64,000 bases of DNA. Origin: Gemmatimonadota bacterium. Lineage in GTDB: Bacteria; Gemmatimonadota; Gemmatimonadetes; Gemmatimonadales; Gemmatimonadaceae. Positions within the stretch are counted from its first letter, which is position 1. Each line of letters starts with the position of its first letter. Position numbers and translations under genes: made by a program. Where the stretch lies: NCBI GenBank assembly GCA_016719105.1, contig JADKAQ010000016.1:205752-269751 (forward strand), written 5' to 3'. This document shows, piece after piece, positions 25,380 through 33,763 of the stretch. The notes under the pieces are model-generated. The model was not told the origin of the DNA. It saw only the letters and a program-made list of their open reading frames with translations, and did no database searches.

Positions 25380-27668
25380 CTACTTCTTCACCGGCGTGTC
25401 CTTCGGCGCGATGTCGAGCGGGACCGCGGGCTTCACGTCACCCTGCAGTGGCGTGGGCGCCTGCTGCTGCAGCGCATCGAAGTTGAAGAAGTCGGCGATG
25501 CGCGTGGCCTGTGCCACCTGCTTCGCCCCCTCGAGCGCCTTCGCCGCACCCGCTTCGTCACCCGACGCGCTCAGCACGTCGTGCATCATGAAGCCGGTGG
25601 AGACGTAGAGCGCCGGAATGCCGACCGACGCCTTGTCGGGCCAGCCGCCCTTGGCGACGAACGACGCCTGCCCCTGGAAGACGTCCTGCCAGAGCGTCCG
25701 TGAGCGCTGCACGTCGACCCACCCCTCGCCCGGCACCATGAGCGTGTCGCGCGAGGCGAGCGGGGCGTGGTTCAGCAGACGTCGCGCGAGGCCCTGCGTG
25801 ATCAGGTACTCTTCCAGCCCCAGTTCGCGACCGTAGCTCCCCGCCGTGCGCGAGAAGTAGATGGGGCGCCCCGGGTTGTCCTTGATCATCTGCAGCACGA
25901 AGTAGTCCGCACGCGTCAGCACGCGCGGCGGAATCTTCGTGCGCAGCCCGTAGCCCTCGAAGACGACCGTGTCGGGGAGCTCGAAGTACAGCGGGATCGA
26001 GTCCGCCTGCTGCAACGTCATCTTGACCGGCGGCCCCGACGGCTTGGTCCAGGTCCCGCCCTTGTACAGCGCCGGCGCCTTGGCCGCCTCGAAGTCGCGC
26101 ACCGGGTTGCGGATGATCTGCCGCGTGTACCAGTCGGTGTTGAGCAGCGACGTGTTGGCGACGATCACGTCCTTGCGGATCCCCTCCACCTCCTGCGCAT
26201 ACCACAGCGGGAAGGTGTCGTTGTCGCCGACGGTCACCAGGATGCCGTACGGCTCCACCGAGTTGAGGAGGTCATGCGCGAACTTGGCCGTCGTCTCGTC
26301 GCCATGGCGCGTGGAGGCGTTCCAGTTCCCCACGAGGGGGAAGAAGGCCAGCCCCAGCACCGGCGTCGCCAGCAACCAGCTCCGCTTGCGCGGCAGGTCG
26401 AGTGTTTCCTTGCCCACCTTGACCGACTCGCTGCCTAACAACGCGGCGATCGACTCCCAGACGAAGGCGAGCCCCAGCGCCGCCCATACCGACCACGCCG
26501 AGAAACTCCAGAGATAGAAGTAGTCTCGATCGCGCACCTCGCGTTCGACCGAATCGCCGAGTTCGGGTGCTTGCGAGTAGCCGTACCTGAAGTTGAGGTA
26601 CTTGATGAGCGCCAGCGTCATCGTGAACATCAGCGGCCCGAAGAACCAGAACGACTGCCGGTCGCGCTTCCAGTGCACCCAGCCTCCAAAGAGGCCGAGC
26701 ACCAGGTAGAGCGCCGCCAGCACCGCCTGCATCGTCTGGTGCTCGTTGTACGGGTCACGCCACCACTGCCACTTGAAGTACATCCAGTACATCGAGACCT
26801 GCGCCGGATACACGCGGCTCGGGTCGTTGGGATCGGGGGCGCCGTACTGCCCGCGATTGAAGTTGTAGACGAAACGCTCCCACGTGACCTTGTCGAAGGT
26901 GCACGCCGCCGTGATCTCCGTGGTGCACGCCGTCGGTTCGCCCTCGGCGATGGCGGGGAAGTGCGCCGCGCGAATGGGCTGCGTGGCAAACGGCGTCATG
27001 CCGAAGAGCACCGCGCCCACGCAGGCGAGGATGAGCTTCCAGCGCAGGATCGACTTGGGGCGGCGCACCATGACCGCAAAGGCCACCGCCGGCGCGGCCA
27101 GGAAGCCCGCCATGTGGTTGGCGAAGCCGAGGCCGAGCAGGTAGGCAATGAGGACGAGGAGCTTGTCCGCCTTGGGGCCGTCCGGATCATCGCACCAGCG
27201 CACCGTGAGCCAGGCCACGAGTGCAACGCCGATGAGCGCGACCGTGTACACCTTCTCGTTCACCACCGACTGCGACCAGACCGTGAAGGCCGTCGCCCCG
27301 ATCAGCGCCGCCAGCCCGCCCCCGACGATGCGCTGCCACCGCTCGGCGAACCAGCTGACCAGCACCCGCTCGGTGATGAGGAACCACATCGCCGCCGACG
27401 AGGCGCTGCACAGCGCGGCGAGGATGTTCACCTTCATCGCCACGCTGCCGCCGATCGGGAGGATCGAGAAGACGCGTCCGAGCAGGACGAAGAACGGGTT
27501 GCCCGGCGGGTGTGGAAGCCCGAGGATGTACGCCGCCGCGATGTACTCGCTCGTGTCCCACATGGCCGTCGAGGGGCCGAGCGTGATCATGTAGAGCGTG
27601 AATACCAGGGCGCCGGCGATTGCCGCGGCCAGGTATGACGGTCGGTAGTCGAGCTCGGTCTGGGACAT
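25380..27668 (-). CDS. DUF2723 multi-spanning membrane protein
   Basis: The 762-residue protein begins MSQTELDYRPSYLAAAIAGA. It has the DUF2723 signature GPSTAMWDTSEYIAAAYILG followed by HPPGNPFFVLLGRVFSILP, about ten membrane helices, and a soluble C-terminal part containing VGDNDTFPLWYAQEVEGIRK. The family is related to GT-C protein O-mannosyltransferases, with an early acidic residue in a periplasmic loop, and some members transfer sugars to proteins. I infer an envelope glycosyltransferase role. The ATG at 27668 is where homology begins. Its 5' side faces a 2.4-kb region without a confident gene. Confidence 0.85.
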   Translation of the reverse strand: MSQTELDYRPSYLAAAIAGALVFTLYMITLGPSTAMWDTSEYIAAAYILGLPHPPGNPFFVLLGRVFSILPIGGSVAMKVNILAALCSASSAAMWFLITERVLVSWFAERWQRIVGGGLAALIGATAFTVWSQSVVNEKVYTVALIGVALVAWLTVRWCDDPDGPKADKLLVLIAYLLGLGFANHMAGFLAAPAVAFAVMVRRPKSILRWKLILACVGAVLFGMTPFATQPIRAAHFPAIAEGEPTACTTEITAACTFDKVTWERFVYNFNRGQYGAPDPNDPSRVYPAQVSMYWMYFKWQWWRDPYNEHQTMQAVLAALYLVLGLFGGWVHWKRDRQSFWFFGPLMFTMTLALIKYLNFRYGYSQAPELGDSVEREVRDRDYFYLWSFSAWSVWAALGLAFVWESIAALLGSESVKVGKETLDLPRKRSWLLATPVLGLAFFPLVGNWNASTRHGDETTAKFAHDLLNSVEPYGILVTVGDNDTFPLWYAQEVEGIRKDVIVANTSLLNTDWYTRQIIRNPVRDFEAAKAPALYKGGTWTKPSGPPVKMTLQQADSIPLYFELPDTVVFEGYGLRTKIPPRVLTRADYFVLQMIKDNPGRPIYFSRTAGSYGRELGLEEYLITQGLARRLLNHAPLASRDTLMVPGEGWVDVQRSRTLWQDVFQGQASFVAKGGWPDKASVGIPALYVSTGFMMHDVLSASGDEAGAAKALEGAKQVAQATRIADFFNFDALQQQAPTPLQGDVKPAVPLDIAPKDTPVKK

Positions 27669-28456
27669 TTCGCGGGAAAGACGGGAAGAAACGAGCGAAG
27701 CGAGCACCCCGGCGCACGCTGGGGTCCAGCGGTTCTGCAGAAGCCGGGCGACTGCCGTCCCCCCGGTCTTGGGCACTCGGACCGGGGCTAACGTTGCCGG
27801 GCTGGGCCCGGGCGGACGCCCTTTTTGCAACCGCGAAGGATACCCTCCGGCCCCCGGGCGTGGAAGCTGGGCCCTGGGCCGCGGCGAACCTGTCGGGGGC
27901 TGCCGGAGACGCCAGGTCCGTCGTCGAGCGACGCTCGGGGGTACACCCGAGCGCGTTGGCGAAAGCGCGGCCAGTCGGTGTGCGCGCCTCGCAGAACCTG
28001 GCGTGCTCCCGGTGCAAGTCGAGGCGTTGGCCGACAATCCCGACCCGGCTACTGCCCGGTCGTGCATGAGCGTGCGTCGCGCAAACCCGCGAACGGGCAG
28101 TCTCGATCGGGGTGGTGGAAGGGGCGAAGCCGAGCGCGCTGCGATGGTCGGCCGACCGAACCGCACCGCGCTCCGTCGCCTCGGCGGGACACGGGCGATT
28201 CGCATCGGAGGCGCGGGAACGTGGCGCGAAACATGGCGTCGCGAGCGCCGGTGTTCCGCTCCATGGCGTGCTGCGCGAGCGGATGCACGTGTAAGTCGAG
28301 CGGCTCGCTATCCGGCGTGAGGGAGATGAAGCGGCGCGCCATCGCGCGGCTGACGAGGAACGTGGGCTCACGGAGCGTCTGCAGTGCCTGCGGGCCCGGA
28401 GCGGCGTGGCACCGTCTCCCTTCTATGTATGCTAGTGGCCTCGATGGAAGAGACAA
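27669..28456. other. Intergenic stretch upstream of the DUF2723 gene
   Basis: No ORF here has recognisable homology. It begins with a GGGAAAGACGGGAAG short repeat at 27673-27687, then G/C-rich runs near 27730-27900. The right part (28049-28456) lies in an open minus-strand frame continuing from the 21-bp repeat array, with segments such as SRAMARRFISLTPDSEPLDL that I do not recognise. Promoter elements for the DUF2723 gene should be here, but I cannot point to one. Confidence 0.4.
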
Positions 28457-29749
28457 CGCACGCGCGCCTCGTTGCATGTGCGTGGCGGTGTTTCGGTCGA
28501 TGCGCGCTGCCGCGGCCAACGCCGCGAAGCCTCCTGACCACGCCGCCCGGTCCGTCGGCGACGCTGCGTCGCCTCCTGACAACTGCGCATCGTGCATCGA
28601 CAACGCCGCCACGTCACGTGGAAAGTGCGCGATGGTGCCTGACATCGTCGCGCGATCGCGTGGACGCGTCGCGCGGTCGCTCATGTGCTTCGCGACGTGA
28701 TCTGGCAGTTGCGCGCGATCGCCTCTGTTGTTCGACCCGTCGTTGGTGCGCTGCGTGTCACCGCTTGTGCGCTGCGCTTCGCCGCTTGTGCGTTGCGCTT
28801 CGCCGTTTGTGCGCCCAGTACGCTGACCTGTCCGCGCCGCGCGGTCACCAGTGCACGTCGGTGCGTCGTCTCGTCGTGCCGCGCGGACGTTGCGTCGCGC
28901 CGCGACGTCGCCTCGATGGGCCGCGCGGTCGCCTGTGCGATGCGTTGCGCGGGTTGTCAGCCTCGACGGGTCGTTTGTGCACCTCGCGTTGTCGCCTGGC
29001 CCGAGCGCGTGGTCACCTGTCCGCTCCTCGACGTCGTCTGTGCGCGTCGTGCGGTGACCTGTCACGCGCGACGCCTCGCGTGTGCGCGCCGCCTTGTCGC
29101 CTGCGCGCGCCGTGTCGTCGCCTGTGCGTGCCGCGGGGACGCCTGAACGCGCTGCGACGTCGGTTGGTCGCGCCGCGACGTTGGCTCGTCGCGCTGTGAC
29201 ATCACCTGTGCAAGGTGTGCCGTCTATGGGACGCGTCGCGTGATGCCCTGGACACGCCGCTCGATCGCCTGTTCGCGCCGTGTTGTCTCGTGGTCGCGTC
29301 GCGTCGTCGCTTGTACGCCCCGCGACGTCGCGTATGCGCGCCGCGACGTTGTCTTGTCGGACTGCGCGATGGCCTGTGCAGAGCGTGCGATTCTCTTTCC
29401 CGCCCGTGGCGGCGCGCGCGAGCGCGTTGCCCTGGATGCGGCGATTCTCGTCGGACTTCGCGATGACACACCCCTCTACTATCCCCCCCGGACAGGCGCG
29501 TTCGTCAAGAGAGAAGGGGAGTGCCAGAGCGTGTTACGATCCCGATCGGATTTTCACGCCGCGGGAGGTGCCCACGCTCCACCCACACACCGCGTGCAGG
29601 AAGCCGAGACCACTTCTGGCCAGGTCGGGGAGCTTCCATCCCCGAATCGCCTGCGCGACCACCGAGCCAACCCGGGTGAAACGGGGGCGCTGCTGCGTGC
29701 TGCTGGCGACCGGGACGAGGAGCAACGTGAGGGAGAGCGTGCGCACCAC
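28049..29749 (-). other. Long open minus-strand frame through the 21-bp array
   Basis: One minus-strand frame is free of stops from just below 29534 down to the stop at 28049, about 490 codons, and runs through all 45 repeat units. It encodes degenerate heptapeptides close to R-T-G-D-V-A-A. Above the TAA at 29534-29536 the same frame continues upward to a possible start at 29749 whose product opens with a signal-like segment (VRTLSLTLLLVPVASS). Within the repeats the first usual start is a GTG at 29065. It may be a decayed or recoded secreted repeat protein. High GC also makes long open frames likely by chance. Confidence 0.3.
28457..29401. repeat. Degenerate tandem array of forty-five 21-bp units
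   Basis: Starting at 28457 the sequence can be cut into 45 consecutive 21-mers with no insertion or deletion (945 bp). The consensus is near CGCCGCGACGTCGCCTGTGC plus a final G. Best-preserved units lie around 28760-28820 and 29080-29150. Units differ mostly by substitutions. The 21-bp period equals seven codons, so every frame gives heptads: R-R-V-V-A-C-A-like on plus, R-T-G-D-V-A-A-like on minus. Both annotated neighbours lie well outside it. Confidence 0.85.
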
Positions 29750-30058
29750 GGCGACTGGGGGGCGGGGTACGGAACGAGGGCAGGATATGGTGCCGCGTCA
29801 CCACGCGTCCCGCTGCTCCTCCGCATCCATCCCGTGCACGCCCGCCGCACCGTCCTCGGGTGCGGCGCCGCCGCCGTCTTCGCGCCGATGGTCACCCTTG
29901 CGGCGTGCGCTACGTAGAGAGCGCTCGCCGTCGAGTATCCCCGTCCCGCGCCACGCGGGACGTTCGGCGCGCGCGGCGGTCCCACCGCATCCCCGAGGGA
30001 AGGTCGGCCGAGCTCGACTTGGTCTTCTCTCCCGGAGAGGGGGTGCGCGCTCGGTCGA
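29402..30058. other. Intergenic stretch, no confident gene
   Basis: This 657-bp stretch holds only the possible leader ORF at 29534-29749 (minus), discussed with the repeat array. A C7 run lies at 29483-29489. There is no convincing promoter or terminator for the OPT gene ending at 30059. Confidence 0.4.
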
Positions 30059-32017
30059 TCACCTGCGTGTGACCGCCTGGGAGCGACGCAGCATCCATCC
30101 GTACAGCCAGACAATTGCGCCGACAAAGCCCAGGATCCCCAGCCATGGCGCGAGCGCAAAGTCGTGCGCGACGATGCCGATGGGAGCGTCGGAGGAGAGC
30201 GCCACGATGAGTCCCGCGTTGAGCACCCCCCACAGACTCTCTCCCACGATCAGCCCCGACGCCACCAGCGTGCCCAGTCGCTCGGCGCGCTGCGGGTTGG
30301 GCATCGTCTTGGTACGACCGTCGTACCAATGTGACACGAGCGCTCCGACGACGACGGCGAAGGTCGCCGACATCGGCAGGTAGATCCCGAGCCCCACGGC
30401 GAGCGGCGGAATGCGGAGCTTCTTCATGGCGCCGAGCGCGGAGTCGAGCAGGATGAGTCCAACGCCCAGCAACATCCCGATCCCGATCATCGTCCACTGC
30501 AGCGTCCCGCCAATCACACCTTGCGCGAGTGCCGAGATGAGCGTGGCCTGCGGGGCGGGGAGCGGGTTGGGCGCGACGACACCGACATTGGCCGCACCGG
30601 CAAAGCCATAGGCCCGGGCCAGCAGGTTGAGGACGAACGGAATCACCGCAGCCCCCGCGATCACGCCGACGATCAGCGCGATCTGCTGCCGCATGGGCGA
30701 GGCGCCGACGAGTTGCCCCGTCTTGAGGTCCTGCAGATTGTCGTTGGAGATCGTGGCGCAGGCGAAGATGATCGACGTCACGAACAGCGCGAAGGCGACC
30801 AGCGCCGGCGACGACTCCGCCGTCGCGGGGACGACCATCGCCACCAGCGACGCACAGGCGACGATCGAGAGGATCCCCACGCCCGAGATCGGCGAATTGG
30901 ACGCCCCGATGAGCCCCGCCATGTAGCCGCAGATCCCGGCGATCACGAAGCCCACGACGAGCACCAGCGGGGCCGCCACCAGCGTGAGGGCGAGCGCACT
31001 CGAGGCGAGCACGGTGGAGCTGGCAAAGCTCCACGCGAGCCACGCGGCGATCGCCACACAGATCGCGGTAAGCCCGATGATCCACGGCGGCGAGATGTCG
31101 CGTTCGGTGTCGGGCACCGCCGCGGTGGAGCGCGAAGGGGTGAGCGTGGTGATGAGTCCCCCCACTACCGGCTTCGTCAGTCGGGCGAGCGTGTAGATCG
31201 CCGCGACGGCAATGGCACCAGCGCCGATGAAGCGCACCTGCCGGCTCCAGATCACCCCGGTGTGCGCCGCGAGCTCCACCCCTTCGGCGATCGGTGTGAT
31301 CGACGTGAGCCACGGCACCGCCACCCCCCACGCGATGATGAGCCCCGTGAGCATCGCCATCCCTACGGAGAGTCCGACCAGGTGTCCCGCCCCCAACAGC
31401 GCGAGCGACCAGGCGACGCTGTATCCCGACGACGCCGTTGCGCCAAGCCTGAAGAATCCCGCCAGTTCGGCCGAGGCGATGCGCGTGGCCGCGATCACGG
31501 CCAAACCGCCGGAAGCAACTGCGCCGAGTACCACCGCCCGCAGCCCTTCTTTGGACTCACCGGCGTCGTCGCCAAGCTCCCCGCGCGTCCCTGATCCCAC
31601 TTTGAGCACTTCGGCCGCCGCCACACCTTCCGGATACGGGAGGTCTGACGTGGTCACCAGCGCGCGGCGCAGCGGGATGGTGAAGAGGACCCCCAGCACG
31701 CCGCCACTCACGCAGATGAGGAACGACTGCCAGAAGGGGAAGCCCGTCCACCACCCGACGATGACGAGCCCCGGCAGGACGAAGATGATCGCCGAGAGCG
31801 TCCCGGCGGCCGACGCCACCGTCTGGACGATGTTGTTCTCGAGGATCGACGAGTTCTTGACGGCGCTCAGGATCGCCATCGAGATCACCGCCGCCGGGAT
31901 CGAGGAGGCGAAGGTGAGGCCGACCTTGAGGCCGAGATAGACGTTCGCCGCGGTGAAGACGAACGTGAGGAGGACGCCCAGGATGAGGGCGCGCGCGGTG
32001 AGTTCTTTGGGTGCCAT
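30059..32017 (-). CDS. OPT-family oligopeptide/metal-chelate transporter
   Basis: The 652-residue protein begins MAPKELTARALILGVLLTFV and has some 14-16 membrane helices. OPT signatures include AANVYLGLKVGLTFASSIPA near residue 24, SSILENNIVQTVASAAGTLS and NDNLQDLKTGQLVGASP. The bacterial OPT group takes up peptides or peptide-like siderophores with protons across the inner membrane; the substrate here is unknown. I chose the ATG at 32017 because the family N-terminus starts there. The upstream DinB-like gene on the same strand ends 71 bp away, so they may be cotranscribed. Confidence 0.88.
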   Translation of the reverse strand: MAPKELTARALILGVLLTFVFTAANVYLGLKVGLTFASSIPAAVISMAILSAVKNSSILENNIVQTVASAAGTLSAIIFVLPGLVIVGWWTGFPFWQSFLICVSGGVLGVLFTIPLRRALVTTSDLPYPEGVAAAEVLKVGSGTRGELGDDAGESKEGLRAVVLGAVASGGLAVIAATRIASAELAGFFRLGATASSGYSVAWSLALLGAGHLVGLSVGMAMLTGLIIAWGVAVPWLTSITPIAEGVELAAHTGVIWSRQVRFIGAGAIAVAAIYTLARLTKPVVGGLITTLTPSRSTAAVPDTERDISPPWIIGLTAICVAIAAWLAWSFASSTVLASSALALTLVAAPLVLVVGFVIAGICGYMAGLIGASNSPISGVGILSIVACASLVAMVVPATAESSPALVAFALFVTSIIFACATISNDNLQDLKTGQLVGASPMRQQIALIVGVIAGAAVIPFVLNLLARAYGFAGAANVGVVAPNPLPAPQATLISALAQGVIGGTLQWTMIGIGMLLGVGLILLDSALGAMKKLRIPPLAVGLGIYLPMSATFAVVVGALVSHWYDGRTKTMPNPQRAERLGTLVASGLIVGESLWGVLNAGLIVALSSDAPIGIVAHDFALAPWLGILGFVGAIVWLYGWMLRRSQAVTRR

Positions 32018-32088
32018 GGGCCACCAACCTATCCTCGGCGGGGAGCCGGCGCGACCTTCGCTGCCTGATCGTGCCCCGGGGGGCGCGC

Positions 32089-32592
32089 TCACCCCGGCTG
32101 GAAACTCCCCTCCTTCGGCCCCCGGGCTCCCGTGGCAATCTGACGCATGGCCCCCAGGTGGTACGCCAGGTGCGCGATGCTGGAGATCATCCCGGCGTAC
32201 TCGATCCGATGTACCTCGCGCGGCGTCCCGAGCGTGGCGAGCCAGCGCCGCGTTTCTTCCCGGAGCCCGGCGCGGATCTCGTCCCACTGGGCGTCGTCCA
32301 CGATGCCGACCTTCCACGCCTCGTCCCAAGTGGCGTCGGCAAAGGGATTGCCACCGTGTGCGGCCCACGCATTCATCAGCGTTAGGCCGTAGCGCACGTG
32401 TTGTGTGTGGGCGGCAATGGTCGCTCCCCCGTGCACCGAGCGTGACGCGTCGGCGGCGGTGAGACGGTCGAGCGACGCCAGCAGCCCTGCATCGCCCGAG
32501 TTCAGCATGAAGTTCTGCCCGCCGGCCGGTGCGCCTTCTGTCAGTTCGGAGAACAACCCTGCCAGAACCGGCGCCAGTTCATCGGCGCGCAT
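32089..32592 (-). CDS. DinB-like four-helix protein
   Basis: The 167-residue protein looks like a DinB/YfiT metal-binding four-helix bundle. It has an N-terminal His-containing helix (TIAAHTQHVRYGLTLMNAW), a middle helix with WDEIRAGLREETRRWL and the C-terminal SSIAHLAYHLGAMRQI, supplying the usual His ligand triad. Family members are thiol or metal-dependent enzymes or stress proteins of mixed function. The ATG at 32592 is chosen; a longer frame extends to 32685 but lacks conservation features. It lies directly upstream of the OPT transporter gene. Confidence 0.7.
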   Translation of the reverse strand: MRADELAPVLAGLFSELTEGAPAGGQNFMLNSGDAGLLASLDRLTAADASRSVHGGATIAAHTQHVRYGLTLMNAWAAHGGNPFADATWDEAWKVGIVDDAQWDEIRAGLREETRRWLATLGTPREVHRIEYAGMISSIAHLAYHLGAMRQIATGARGPKEGSFQPG

Positions 32593-32811
32593 ACGCGAAG
32601 GGACGAGGGTGATGGTGACGGCAGCCCTCGCGAGATATGGCGTCGAGCCAGGATCGGTACAAGGGCGACAGGCAAGCGCTGCCAAACGACGAGAATGCCG
32701 TTCGGCTCGTCGCCTGATGAGCCATCAGCCTGCATCGCCGCCTTGGCCTGCACCGCCAACACCCGCCGCGTGGGCACGAGACACGAAGTGACCCCCACCA
32801 GCAGCACGATC

Positions 32812-32904
32812 CCGACCGACAACGGCATGCGCGCGCGCGGCGAGCGTGTCGCCACGCAGGGCCGCTATCAGCAGGGGCCCGATCCGCTGCACGACACGAC
32901 GCGG
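32812..32904 (+). pseudogene. Remnant of an IS1182-family transposase
   Basis: The plus frame encodes TDNGMRARGERVATQGRYQQ followed by GPDPLHDTT. This matches the IS1182 transposase at the right edge of the window (DNGMRARDERFATQARHQQ, then GPDPLHDKS, encoded near 63290-63375) residue by residue. Homology fades on both sides, so about 30 codons survive. The rest of the 536-bp gap 32593-33128 holds no confident gene. A minus-strand frame from 32855 with a lipobox-like VTSC is possible but weak. Confidence 0.7.
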
Positions 32905-33128
32905 CTCGCCAGTGCCATCAACGGCTCCGTCAGTCGTAACCGGCGTGAGCACCGCCGTGAGCAACCGGGAGATAGCGAACGCCGTGGGCCCGCACACGGA
33001 GGGCAGTGCACGGCTCGGAGCGACCGACTGGCCCCGCGAAACGTCCATTTCGCGTCTCCGCGGCGCCACCGGGTGCGGCGTGCGCCTACTCTTGCCGCAT
33101 CACCAACCTCGAACAGGAGCGTAGCACC

Positions 33129-33635
33129 ATGTCCACTGCCACGGATCGTCACCGCCTTCGCCCTGCGAGGCGCGCCGCGAGGCGCTCGGCGGTGTCCCTT
33201 GCGGCGTTCGTCGCTACCCTGCTGGTGTCCGGGACGTCCGGCGCGCAGTCCACGCGCTCCGCGGCCGCTACACCCCCGATGCAGGCCGCCGCACAGGCCA
33301 CGACGCTCGCGGTCGGCCCCGACCTGCAGGGGATCTGGGACTTCACGACGCGCGTGGGTGATCGGACGTCCCCCGGCTTTCTCGCGCTCGGTCCGGTCGA
33401 GCAGGGATGGGCGGGCTCGATCACGATGTACCTGACCAACACGCTGGCCATCCGCGCACTCACCGTTGATGGAGACTCCGTCCGGATGGTGGTTGCCTCG
33501 CGCGAGGGCGACGTGCAGTTCCGTGCGCGGTTGACCGACGACGGGCGTACGATGGAAGGCATCGTCGAATACCACAACGGCGCACGACTTCCCATGATCG
33601 CCATGCGACGCGCCCAGCCCGTCGTGCCGCGTTGA
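33129..33635 (+). CDS. Small exported protein of unknown function
   Basis: The 168-residue protein has an Arg-rich N-terminus and a signal peptide (SAVSLAAFVATLLVSGTSGA). The mature part of about 120 residues reads LQGIWDFTTRVGDRTSPGFL, then SITMYLTNTLAIRALTVDGD and FRARLTDDGRTMEGIVEY. The short beta-strand periodicity suggests a lipocalin-like barrel, as in many secreted stress proteins. AGGAG lies 9 nt before the ATG at 33129, which fixes the start. No partner is evident; the two-component genes follow after 128 bp. Confidence 0.75.
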   Translation: MSTATDRHRLRPARRAARRSAVSLAAFVATLLVSGTSGAQSTRSAAATPPMQAAAQATTLAVGPDLQGIWDFTTRVGDRTSPGFLALGPVEQGWAGSITMYLTNTLAIRALTVDGDSVRMVVASREGDVQFRARLTDDGRTMEGIVEYHNGARLPMIAMRRAQPVVPR

Positions 33636-33674
33636 GCCCTGCCGCAGGAGCGGCGTCGCGAATCGCCTTCCCTT

Positions 33675-33751
33675 GGTTGCGCGTTGGCGCAACCGTGTTC
33701 GTGGTTGCGCCTTGGCGCAACTTTGATCTTGATGGCGCCAAGGCCCAACTT
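33675..33751. promoter_or_regulatory. Three spaced palindromes before the LytS-type kinase gene
   Basis: GGTTGCGCGTTGGCGCAACC at 33675-33694 and GGTTGCGCCTTGGCGCAAC at 33703-33721 are near-identical imperfect palindromes. A degenerate third copy (TGGCGCCAAGGCCCAAC) lies at about 33733-33749. Spacing is 28-29 bp, close to an integral number of helical turns. The last copy ends about 14 bp before the kinase GTG. They are candidate operators, possibly for the LytTR regulator encoded downstream. Confidence 0.6.
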
Positions 33752-33763
33752 GGATATTGAAAC

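Noticed and set aside
28384..29199. Plus-strand ORF of 271 residues rich in Arg, Leu and Cys
   Set aside because: It is one of several frames through the 21-bp array and has a stop within the array; the minus frame is the only one I found open throughout.
32541..32855. Possible small lipoprotein ORF on the minus strand
   Set aside because: It overlaps both the DinB-like start and the IS1182 relic, and only its first 25 residues look protein-like.
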